From contig DFQD01000041.1 in assembly GCA_002377605.1 (NCBI GenBank), forward strand, positions 2,064-20,523: 18,460 nt of DNA, given 5' to 3'. Numbering within the stretch: the stretch's first letter is position 1; each line of letters begins with the position of its first letter. This DNA comes from Gammaproteobacteria bacterium UBA3498 (GTDB lineage: Bacteria; Pseudomonadota; Gammaproteobacteria; Pseudomonadales; Pseudohongiellaceae). Under the pieces are notes generated by a model. The model was not told where the DNA came from. It ran no database searches and saw only the letters and a list, made by a program, of their open reading frames with translations. The translations under genes were made by a program, and so were the position numbers. Below are positions 7,902 to 14,668 of this stretch, one piece after another.

Positions 7902-8660
7902 ATGAAACGACTATATTACATAGCTTTTAGTTTGTGGTTGCTACTTCCTCACTATGCTTTGAGTCAAAGTTACAAAATTGCTCATTGTTATGGAGGCTGC
8001 CCTATTGGTGGCAGTGTTGAAAACCATCTTATTATTCGCCCTATCTATGCGCTCTCCTATAACACTACCAACAAGTCAGCGGATTGGGTCTCTTATAAAG
8101 TTTCAATAGAATCAATAGGCATTGCATCTAGTTTGTCTCGAACTCCTCTACTTGATGAATATGTATCGGAAACTCTGCGAGCAGTCGATTTTCTTGATTC
8201 CGAAAGTCTGGGATTTACTCGGGCTCAGTATGTGCCGTTGGTGGATTTTGCGGGTACGCCTTATTGGAATGAAGTGAACTATTTAACCAACACTGTGGCG
8301 CGCACTTCCAGTTTGAGTCAAGGTGCCTGGTACGGGTTAGATTGGTCGATTCGAAATTTTGTAAATAGGATTAGCGAGGTTTTTGTTTTAGCCGGGCCCA
8401 TATTCGATTCAACAGCGGATGCAAAAACTTTATTGACGGACAATCCACATCGTGTGCCGGATCGGTTCTTTAAGATAATTATCACTGAACAAGGGCAGGC
8501 GGCATCATTTATTCTTAGTCAAGAAGCACCAGTACATCTTCACCATTGTGAAATGCAATCTTCAATAGCGGAAATAGAAGCTCTAACCAATCTAGACCTT
8601 TTCCCGCTCATTCCGCAGTCATTGGAAGAAGCAGCATTTGAGAATCTGGGCTGTTTCTAA
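7902..8660 (+). CDS. Secreted Serratia NucA-like DNA/RNA non-specific endonuclease homologue lacking the catalytic His
   Basis: Exported protein of 252 aa with signal peptide MKRLYYIAFSLWLLLPHYA. The frame also opens at a TTG at 7872, preceded by AAGGG; I chose the ATG because it gives a normal signal peptide. The mature part resembles Serratia marcescens nuclease throughout. HCYGGCPIGG matches its first disulfide region, ADWVSYKV its N-terminal strand, VNYLTNT its metal-binding Asn (N130), and LSQGAWYGLD the following LNQGAWARLE. The C-terminal Cys pair (LHHCEM and the final GCF) also fits. At the active site, however, DRGH is replaced by TRAQ (106-109), so the catalytic His is Gln and the Asp is Thr; the Arg remains. 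It is therefore probably an inactive or repurposed His-Me-finger protein. It converges with the next gene, 10 bp apart. Confidence 0.8.
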   Translation: MKRLYYIAFSLWLLLPHYALSQSYKIAHCYGGCPIGGSVENHLIIRPIYALSYNTTNKSADWVSYKVSIESIGIASSLSRTPLLDEYVSETLRAVDFLDSESLGFTRAQYVPLVDFAGTPYWNEVNYLTNTVARTSSLSQGAWYGLDWSIRNFVNRISEVFVLAGPIFDSTADAKTLLTDNPHRVPDRFFKIIITEQGQAASFILSQEAPVHLHHCEMQSSIAEIEALTNLDLFPLIPQSLEEAAFENLGCF

Positions 8661-8670
8661 AACTCAACCT

Positions 8671-9207
8671 TTACTGAATTTCGATCAGGAAATAGTCGTC
8701 GCTAACCAATTCACGAACCATTCGGTCCATCGCAGCATTTAATGCTTGCACGATTCCCTCGTCAACCGGTACCGTTCCTCTGGCAAACAAAGTTGTCTCC
8801 CAGATCGTACGTCCGCTTCCCTGCAAAGTGACATTAGTTCGAATGGTTAATTGCAGTGATTCGACTCCACTTCTGTCCACAGTTCGCAGTTGCGAGCTAA
8901 GAATTCGGCCAGCAACTTGCATCTCGGAATCTTCAGTCGATAACTCAGCTCCGCCGTGTTCGAATCCTTGAATCAAAGCATCTCTTATGATGTCGGTTAG
9001 AGGTATGTCGGCGGAGTAGCCTTCAGCAATAAGATTAGGTTCCCCACCTCTATCATCAGTTACATCAGCTACTGCCAAAGAGACGCGGAGGTTACTGAAA
9101 TCAGTTCGATGGCTCCCGGTATAGGTATAGTCCACGCTGATTTCAGCAGCAAAGGCGGGAGCGCTGATTATTATGAGCGCGGCTATAAGAATGTGTCGCA
9201 AATTCAT
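8671..9207 (-). CDS. Small exported protein, YajG-like (function unknown)
   Basis: Protein of 178 aa from the ATG at 9207. The frame extends upstream to 9300, but the 9207 start has GGAGA about 9 nt upstream and gives a clean signal peptide, MNLRHILIAALIIISAPAFA, ending in an AFA cleavage site with no lipobox Cys. The mature part has a short beta strand with VSLAVADVTDDRG, then a predicted helix (LTDIIRDALIQGFEHGGAEL), a strand-rich middle and a C-terminal helix near LNAAMDRMVRELVSDD. This order resembles the YajG family of envelope proteins (VxVxDxR, an L-x3-L helix ending in G, a final amphipathic helix). I rate the likeness as moderate only. No catalytic residues stand out. It converges with the NucA-like gene, and the propeller gene terminator lies upstream. 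Confidence 0.8.
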   Translation of the reverse strand: MNLRHILIAALIIISAPAFAAEISVDYTYTGSHRTDFSNLRVSLAVADVTDDRGGEPNLIAEGYSADIPLTDIIRDALIQGFEHGGAELSTEDSEMQVAGRILSSQLRTVDRSGVESLQLTIRTNVTLQGSGRTIWETTLFARGTVPVDEGIVQALNAAMDRMVRELVSDDYFLIEIQ

Positions 9208-9460
9208 GCTGAAGCTTCTCCGTCTGGTTTTATCTAATACTGAGAATAATTGAGCAGCTCTATTGAAACAAGACAGACTACTAAAAAGCGTTTTGGCCAA
9301 TAATTAAAACACTAGATGAAATTTTCGTCTGAGCAGAAAGAAGGATGGTTTTTCTGGTTTCATTCATTGCGGTAGACCTTTTGTTTAAGACTTCCGATTA
9401 ACTCGAAAGTCTAATCAATTAAGTTTGATCAAAAGCCGGAAAACTTTTTGGTCATGCATA
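9208..9460. other. Upstream region of the YajG-like gene
   Basis: About 250 bp without a recognisable gene, between the YajG-like start codon and the terminator of the propeller gene. It carries the candidate promoter at 9243-9271. I see nothing else that I can support. Confidence 0.5.
9243..9271 (-). promoter_or_regulatory. Candidate promoter of the YajG-like gene
   Basis: On the minus strand TTGTTT (9266-9271) lies 17 bp from TATTCT (9243-9248), about 36 bp before the ATG at 9207. It falls inside the open upstream frame, which supports the shorter start. Matches to consensus are partial. Confidence 0.35.
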
Positions 9461-9494
9461 AAAAACCCGACCACTTTAGAGTGGTCGGGTTTTT
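9461..9494 (-). terminator. Strong, probably bidirectional terminator of the propeller gene
   Basis: A perfect 14-bp stem pairs AAAAACCCGACCAC (9461-9474) with GTGGTCGGGTTTTT (9481-9494) around a 6-nt loop, TTTAGA. It begins about 20 nt after the stop codon at 9517. The A-rich and T-rich arms let it work on either strand, though only the minus-strand gene ends here. Confidence 0.92.
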
Positions 9495-9516
9495 GGTTTT
9501 TGCTGTTGAAAGTGTT

Positions 9517-10713
9517 TTACAGCTCGTCAGCTGGCCATGTAGGTGCACGATCGCGCACGGTAACAGGCTGCATTCCTTGATAGAGGAACTTCTGAATTCG
9601 CTTACCTTCATAAGTCTCAGTGGTGTAAATGTTACCTTGAGAGTCGGTAGCGATACTGTGTGGTGCGAAGAATAGACCAGGCTGTCTACCACCGTCACCA
9701 AAGGTGTAAAGAACTTCTAGTGATTCACGATCTATGATGTAGATCTTGAAGTTCTGACCGTCTGCTAGATAGATGAACTCTTGATCTTCATCTGGGGAGA
9801 AGTCGATGTCCCAGGTAGATCCTTGTGCAAGAGTTGCTGGAGAAATAATTACTTCTCTTACGTAAGTACCGTCAGTGCGGAATACCTGTATGCGGTCGGC
9901 GCCTCGGTCACATACGTAGACTAGGCCATCGTTGGAAGGCTCAGCACAGTGAACTGGGCCACGGAATACTTGAGGGCCTGGCTCTCCAGGGACATAAGTA
10001 TCATCGGCATCATCATCGACGCTGCTGCTTCCGTAAGCACCCCAGTAACGCTTGAACGCACCAGTGTTCAGGTCAACGACTGCGACACGCTTATTAACGT
10101 AACCGTCTGCAAAATAAACTTCGTCATTGGCTGCATCGATAGCGATTTCTGCTACACGGCCGTAGGCAGTTGTGCTGTTGCTGTCCATTTCCTCGCCTGG
10201 AACACCAACAGTTCGCACATATTCGCCATCGCGTGTGAATACAAGAACGTGTGAGTCAGGCCCGCCGTTACCACCAATCCAGACGTCACCGTTAGGTGCA
10301 ACATCGATACCGTGGTTGGACTCTGGCCACACATAAGGCGCGCCTTCGACAGGTCCACCCCATGCATTAATTAGGTTTCCTTCAAGGTCAAACTCCAAGA
10401 TTGGTGGAGCTGGAGTACAACATTCAGCAACACCTGAATATAAGCCGATTTCCTGAATGCGCATGAATTGAGATTCTGTATTTCTGTGAACCGCAAAAAT
10501 GTGGTCTCTTTCGTCCACATCTACCCCGATGGTATTACCTTGAACCCAATGATTTGGGAGGGGCTTCGGCCACAGTGGATCCACTAGAAAGTGGGGGGCC
10601 ATGACGTCATTGTTAGCAGCTTCAACTGGCTCTTGGAATTGGGATTGCCCTACATAGAGAACACCCAATGCAACTACTAGAGAGGCTACTATCAACAATT
10701 TAATTTTTGTCAT
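9517..10713 (-). CDS. NHL-repeat six-bladed beta-propeller, PAL-like (peptidyl-alpha-hydroxyglycine lyase-like)
   Basis: Exported protein of 398 aa with one N-terminal hydrophobic segment (about 5-22), a signal or membrane anchor. The remainder is NHL propeller repeats. Its key positions match the PAL domain of animal peptidylglycine amidating enzyme in order: IFAVHRN (R77) like the PAL FHRG Arg, SNHGIDVAPNGDVWIG (H134) like PHGLSID, FADGYVNKRV (Y205) like DGYCNSR, GPVHCAEP (H255) like PHSL, VCDRGADRIQVF (R270/R274) like ADRENGRIQCF, and APHSIATD (H352) like PHDI. In PAL the three His bind zinc and the Tyr and Arg act in catalysis, releasing glyoxylate from a hydroxyglycine. A Cys pair (98-99) in AECCTPAPP is not explained by PAL. 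AGGAG lies 7 nt before the ATG. The propeller family is certain; lyase activity is inference. Confidence 0.9.
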   Translation of the reverse strand: MTKIKLLIVASLVVALGVLYVGQSQFQEPVEAANNDVMAPHFLVDPLWPKPLPNHWVQGNTIGVDVDERDHIFAVHRNTESQFMRIQEIGLYSGVAECCTPAPPILEFDLEGNLINAWGGPVEGAPYVWPESNHGIDVAPNGDVWIGGNGGPDSHVLVFTRDGEYVRTVGVPGEEMDSNSTTAYGRVAEIAIDAANDEVYFADGYVNKRVAVVDLNTGAFKRYWGAYGSSSVDDDADDTYVPGEPGPQVFRGPVHCAEPSNDGLVYVCDRGADRIQVFRTDGTYVREVIISPATLAQGSTWDIDFSPDEDQEFIYLADGQNFKIYIIDRESLEVLYTFGDGGRQPGLFFAPHSIATDSQGNIYTTETYEGKRIQKFLYQGMQPVTVRDRAPTWPADEL

Positions 10714-10772
10714 TCTTATTCTCCTCTTATTGCCCGCGAAGGCGCAGGCCGACTAACTCTCAGAGCAAGGAC

Positions 10773-10807
10773 TGAGTATACTGCCTAAAACTGAGACAGT
10801 ATACTCA
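10773..10807. promoter_or_regulatory. Paired palindromic operator-like inverted repeat
   Basis: Perfect 11-bp inverted repeat: TGAGTATACTG (10773-10783), 13-bp spacer, CAGTATACTCA (10797-10807). Each arm contains the self-complementary AGTATACT, so two identical 8-bp palindromes lie 23 bp apart. It sits between the divergent propeller and HupE-like genes, about 60 bp from the propeller ATG. Read on the minus strand, the arm nearer the propeller gene contains TATACT, a possible -10 box. It is probably a regulator site; a hairpin in the propeller mRNA leader is less likely because the repeat would overlap the promoter. Confidence 0.55.
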
Positions 10808-10881
10808 CAAGCAATTTTTTGAGATGGGCACTTGTAAGAATTTGTAACACCTCGTCTTACCAAACATTTCATCACATCTTT

Positions 10882-10911
10882 TTGAGGTATGTTACTTGCG
10901 CTGTTTAATAT
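10882..10911 (+). promoter_or_regulatory. Candidate promoter of the HupE-like gene
   Basis: TTGAGG (10882-10887) lies 18 bp before TAATAT (10906-10911), about 39 bp ahead of the ATG at 10950. Both hexamers are reasonable sigma70 matches. Called by eye. Confidence 0.45.
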
Positions 10912-10949
10912 GCTAACCTGCTGTTTTTTCGAATAATTAATAAGAAATT

Positions 10950-12341
10950 ATGAAGTACTTTTCAGTTTTAAAAAAGATCCTTATCACAGGGCTTTTAACG
11001 CGCTTAATTGCCTTATCTTTTGCTGTCGCCATGCCCACTTTGGCGCATGCTCATGATATTCCTTCTCGTGTCACTGTATATGCATTTGTCAAACCCGAGG
11101 ACAACGAACTAACTGCCCTATTGCGCGTACCTATGGAGGCATTAAGTGAAGTCAGTTTTCCACTGCGTGGGCCAGGCTACATCCAGTTTTCCGAAGCGCA
11201 GTCTGCCTTAGATGATGCTGCGCGGATTTACATCACCGAATCCTTAAACTTCTATGAGAACGGCGTCGAGCTAGAAGAAAAAGAACTGCAACTTACCAGG
11301 GTGTCTCTACCATCGAATCGTTCCTTTATTGATTACCAGACTGCCCTCGCCAATATTGAGAGTCCACCGCTTGATGACAGTGTCGATTTATTCTGGCGTC
11401 AAGGTGTTCTTGATATTCTGGTGACCTATCCAATTCAGTCAGAAGATTCTGATTTTTCAATTGATCCTCAATTGGCAACCCTCTCTGATCAGACGACTAC
11501 TGTACTTAGATTCATAGTACCGAATGGGGCAGAAAGGGTATTTAACTACCTTGGCAACCCCGGTCTAGTTGAGCTTGATCCTCGTTGGCATCAGGCAGCG
11601 CTGCGATTTATCTCCATGGGTTTTGATCATATTCTAGAGGGGATTGATCACCTTCTATTTTTGTTTTGCTTAGTAATACCGCTGCGATCAATTAGAGCTC
11701 TTATTCCAGTCGTTACTTCTTTCACTATCGCTCACTCCATTACTTTGATTGGTTCGGCATTTGGAGTGGCGCCGAGCGCATTATGGTTTCCACCTTTAAT
11801 TGAAACCCTCATTGCTCTTTCGATTGTCTACATGGCGTTCGAAAATATTGTCGGAGTCAAACTGGAACATCGTTGGTTAATCACGTTTGGGTTCGGTCTC
11901 GTGCATGGATTTGGTTTTTCATTTCTCTTTAGTGAGACCTTACAGTTTGCCGGCGGCCATCTGTTCTCGTCCTTGCTTGCCTTTAATATAGGGGTAGAAC
12001 TGGGTCAGATATTTATTCTCATATTGATAATTCCGGTACTGAATTTATTATTTAAGTATTTTGTGCGTGAATACATCGGTTGTATTTTGCTTTCGGCGTT
12101 GCTAGCACATAGCGCCTGGCATTGGATGCTGGAAAGAGGAACCACGTTAAGTCTGTATCAATTTCAGCTGCCAGTTATGGATTCGCTGTTCTGGGCTGCG
12201 GTAATGCGTTGGACCATGATGCTCATTATTATCATCGGTGCGCTGTGGGTCATGTATGAAATATTCAGAAAGTTTTCACTAATTGAACCATTTTCTGCTT
12301 ACAATTTTGGGCAAAAAGTAGAAGCAGAAAATCAACGCTGA
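10950..12341 (+). CDS. HupE/UreJ-type membrane protein with large exported N-terminal domain
   Basis: Inner-membrane protein of 463 aa. A signal peptide ends at AHA (residue 34), so the mature chain would start with His35 (HDIPSRV). A roughly 180-residue extracytoplasmic domain follows, rich in beta-strand character (about 36-212). A C-terminal membrane part with about seven helices (about 215-440) begins with GFDHILEGIDHLLFLF (H227, D233, H234), the hallmark of the HupE/UreJ_2 family. Further intramembrane His occur in FTIAHSITL (H262) and LVHGFGFSF (H319). HupE/UreJ relatives are linked to metal, mainly nickel, uptake. Since the flanking genes encode copper-type monooxygenases, a role in copper or other metal supply is a reasonable guess but unproven. 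It is divergent from the PAL-like gene and ends in its own terminator. Confidence 0.88.
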   Translation: MKYFSVLKKILITGLLTRLIALSFAVAMPTLAHAHDIPSRVTVYAFVKPEDNELTALLRVPMEALSEVSFPLRGPGYIQFSEAQSALDDAARIYITESLNFYENGVELEEKELQLTRVSLPSNRSFIDYQTALANIESPPLDDSVDLFWRQGVLDILVTYPIQSEDSDFSIDPQLATLSDQTTTVLRFIVPNGAERVFNYLGNPGLVELDPRWHQAALRFISMGFDHILEGIDHLLFLFCLVIPLRSIRALIPVVTSFTIAHSITLIGSAFGVAPSALWFPPLIETLIALSIVYMAFENIVGVKLEHRWLITFGFGLVHGFGFSFLFSETLQFAGGHLFSSLLAFNIGVELGQIFILILIIPVLNLLFKYFVREYIGCILLSALLAHSAWHWMLERGTTLSLYQFQLPVMDSLFWAAVMRWTMMLIIIIGALWVMYEIFRKFSLIEPFSAYNFGQKVEAENQR

Positions 12342-12355
12342 CTTGTTCAATTAGC

Positions 12356-12387
12356 AGAATAAAAGTGCCAAATGGCACTTTTATTCT
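12356..12387 (+). terminator. Terminator after the HupE-like gene
   Basis: A 15-bp perfect palindrome around a very short AA centre: AGAATAAAAGTGCCA (12356-12370) and TGGCACTTTTATTCT (12373-12387). The GC-rich top and the TTTT run on the right arm fit a rho-independent terminator. It begins 15 bp after the stop codon and, being symmetric, could act on both strands. Confidence 0.8.
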
Positions 12388-12703
12388 CTGAGTTGTCACA
12401 AACCAAACTTATTTTGCGTAACAAGCCCTGTTTCCTACTTAAACGACAGGGAATTCGTTTAGTTCGATTCGCCCTCTTAGAGTGCTGTAAATTGTGACAC
12501 AGGCCATCCGCTGGGTAAGACTTAACTATCTGATATATAAAATGTTGTTTGGCACTCCATTCTCTGGATTGCAATTTGTTACAACTCGTAAAGGATCGTG
12601 TGTAACTCGTGAAGGGGTTTTGCGGTAAGCTTCGAATCTATAGATTTTGACATCGGTTTCCCTGCGCAAGAGAACTAAAAAATCGATGATTGAGGAAATC
12701 AAG
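12388..12703. other. Intergenic region upstream of monooxygenase paralogue B
   Basis: About 315 bp with no recognisable gene. It contains the tandem direct repeat at 12583-12616 and a weak TATAGA -10-like box at 12639-12644. A perfect TTGACA occurs at 12647-12652, but no good -10 box lies at the right distance downstream. Confidence 0.5.
12583..12616 (+). promoter_or_regulatory. Tandem direct repeat, possible activator site upstream of paralogue B
   Basis: AACTCGTAAAGGA (12583-12595) and AACTCGTGAAGGG (12604-12616) agree at 11 of 13 bases and are 21 bp apart, two helical turns. The second copy ends just before the -35 position of a weak TATAGA box at 12639-12644. Two same-face direct repeats next to a poor -35 box are typical of an activator or response-regulator site. 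The factor is not known. Confidence 0.45.
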
Positions 12704-14470
12704 ATGAGAAAAATATTCTTGGCAATATCGCTTTTAATGGCGATGCTGATGACGAGTCAGGTTAGTTCGGCGACTGAACGAGTTGGCAATTTTGCCTTGC
12801 TCGATCACGAAGGAAACTATCACCAACTGCGCAAATATGGTGACAGTAAAGCGGTCGTAATTATATCTACTGCCACTAACTGTCTAGAAAATATTGAGAA
12901 ACTTCCAAAGTATCGACTGCTAAGAACTACTTGGGAAAACCAAGGAATACGTTTTCTTGCGATTAATTCTTCTGTTGAAGATGATTTAACAGACGTTCGA
13001 TTGATGGACTCTCTACATAACTTCGATCTTCCTATCCTTCTTGATGACAGCCAATTAGTTGCAGAGACTCTAGGTCTATCGAAGGCTGGTGAAATTATTG
13101 TGTTAGAACCTAATCGCTTTTTGGTTTTATACCGTGGCGGATTAGACATTGATCCACGTCGAGCACTCCCGGATCAAGGGATAAATGTGCAGCCTGGCAC
13201 CACCGGCTTAGCTGAAACTTTAGCTTTAGCAGTAGCGGGCGAACTGGATGCATTCGATGAAACAGTTGTAACTGAAAGCATTGGTTGCGAATTAGATTTT
13301 CCTGCTCGCGATCAGCATGTTTCAAATGTGCCTGATTACGCGATGGACGTGGCACCCATCCTTCAAGAGAAATGTGTAACCTGCCATGTTGAAGGTGGCA
13401 TCGCACCATTTGCGATGGATTCTCACATGATGGTGCAAGGTTGGTCTCCGATGATGAAAGAGGTCGTAATGACCAAGCGTATGCCACCTGCGCAGGTGGA
13501 TCCGAGCGTTAATCATTTTACTAATGCTCGCTATATGAATCCTGACCAGCTACAAACTTTAATTCATTGGATTGATGCGGGTGCTCCAAGAGGAAACAGT
13601 GAAGTTGATCCTCTTGCCAGAGTTCGCTCACCAAAAACTGTTTGGGAACTTGGAGAACCAGACTACATTGTTGAAGTTCCTGCCTTTACTGTTCCAGCTA
13701 CCGGTGTTCTGGATTATGAAAATGTAACGATTAACCTTCCATTCGAAGAAGATATTTGGGTGAAGTCAGTTCAACACGTACCTGGTGATCGTCGCGTATT
13801 GCATCATTTGCTTAGTTACATAGTTCCTGCAGATTACGATAAAAGAATCATAGAAGGGGAAAACGACAGTTATCGTGAATTTTTAGAAGGCTACGCACCA
13901 GGAAAAAACGAGTCTGTAACCTATCCAGAAAACTCCGGCATGTTTATTCCAAAAGGTTCCGCTGTGCAAATGTCTTTGCATTACACAACCTTTGGTAAAG
14001 AGACAGTGGATAAGACTTTATTGGGTCTCTATTTCGCTGACGAAAAACCAGAGCATCAGTATTCGACTTATTCGCTTAGTCATGGCGGAAGAAATATCGT
14101 GATTCCACCTAGGGTGAATGAACATAAGATGAGCGCATCTTATGTATTCGAAGATGAAGTGATGTTGCATGGATTAAGACCTCATATGCATTATCGTGGC
14201 AAATATATGCGAATGGGCGTTATTTATCCTGATGGAACTAAGGACGAAATTATCAACGTGCCTGACTACAACTTTGCCTGGCAACCAACTTATCGATTAG
14301 CGGACCCGATGTTATTGCCCGCTGGCTCACGAGTAATGATTGAAGGAGCATTTGATAATTCCCGATATAACCTAGGAAATCCTGATCCTGATGCAGAGGT
14401 GCGGGGAGGGGCGCAAAGTTGGGATGAGATGTTTATTGGCTATTTTTCCTATCACAAAACGGGTAATTAG
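12704..14470 (+). CDS. Redoxin-like / cytochrome c / PHM-like copper monooxygenase fusion (paralogue B)
   Basis: Exported protein of 588 aa. The frame opens at 12647, but the ATG at 12704 has GAGGA 7 nt upstream and starts a normal signal peptide (MRKIFLAISLLMAMLM to VSSA). The redoxin-like part (about 25-150) has a single Cys, C60, in TATNCLEN; a second Cys, C195 in SIGCELDFPA, lies in the linker. The cytochrome part has CVTCH (C224-H228) and RMPP (M260). The PHM-like part has VLHHLLSY (H367, H368), LHYTT (H426), RPHMHYRG (H494, H496) and SWDEMFIGY (M576), so all CuH- and CuM-type ligands are present. FLEGYAPGK precedes the LHYTT block, as in paralogue C. It probably works in the periplasm as a copper oxygenase; the substrate and the electron flow between domains are unknown. 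It lies 198 bp before paralogue C, apparently an old tandem duplicate. Confidence 0.92.
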   Translation: MRKIFLAISLLMAMLMTSQVSSATERVGNFALLDHEGNYHQLRKYGDSKAVVIISTATNCLENIEKLPKYRLLRTTWENQGIRFLAINSSVEDDLTDVRLMDSLHNFDLPILLDDSQLVAETLGLSKAGEIIVLEPNRFLVLYRGGLDIDPRRALPDQGINVQPGTTGLAETLALAVAGELDAFDETVVTESIGCELDFPARDQHVSNVPDYAMDVAPILQEKCVTCHVEGGIAPFAMDSHMMVQGWSPMMKEVVMTKRMPPAQVDPSVNHFTNARYMNPDQLQTLIHWIDAGAPRGNSEVDPLARVRSPKTVWELGEPDYIVEVPAFTVPATGVLDYENVTINLPFEEDIWVKSVQHVPGDRRVLHHLLSYIVPADYDKRIIEGENDSYREFLEGYAPGKNESVTYPENSGMFIPKGSAVQMSLHYTTFGKETVDKTLLGLYFADEKPEHQYSTYSLSHGGRNIVIPPRVNEHKMSASYVFEDEVMLHGLRPHMHYRGKYMRMGVIYPDGTKDEIINVPDYNFAWQPTYRLADPMLLPAGSRVMIEGAFDNSRYNLGNPDPDAEVRGGAQSWDEMFIGYFSYHKTGN

Positions 14471-14491
14471 CTGGGAATCAGGCGATACAGT

Positions 14492-14521
14492 AACCTGCGA
14501 TTAGTGCTGCCAGGTTTTTTT
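14492..14521 (+). terminator. Weak terminator candidate after paralogue B
   Basis: AACCTG (14492-14497) can pair with CAGGTT (14511-14516), followed by a run of seven T (14515-14521). The stem is only 6 bp with a 13-nt loop. Position about 20 bp after the stop and the T run support it, but some read-through into paralogue C is likely. Confidence 0.5.
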
Positions 14522-14668
14522 GCCAGGAGAGTTCTTTCTTCTATAACAATATCTGCATTATTTTGAAGCAAATTACGGTTTTCCTATTACAAATCTACCC
14601 GATCAGTATGCCTATTTTTATGCACTTAGTTTAAACTCGCCTATTAAATCGCTTTTCGGAGACCACCA

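Noticed and set aside
9429..9701. Overlapping open frames on both strands at the end of the propeller gene
   Set aside because: They are out-of-frame shadows of the propeller coding region and its terminator.
12347..12574. Minus-strand 75-codon open frame after the HupE-like gene
   Set aside because: It overlaps the terminator palindrome, has unnatural composition and no recognisable motif; a chance frame.
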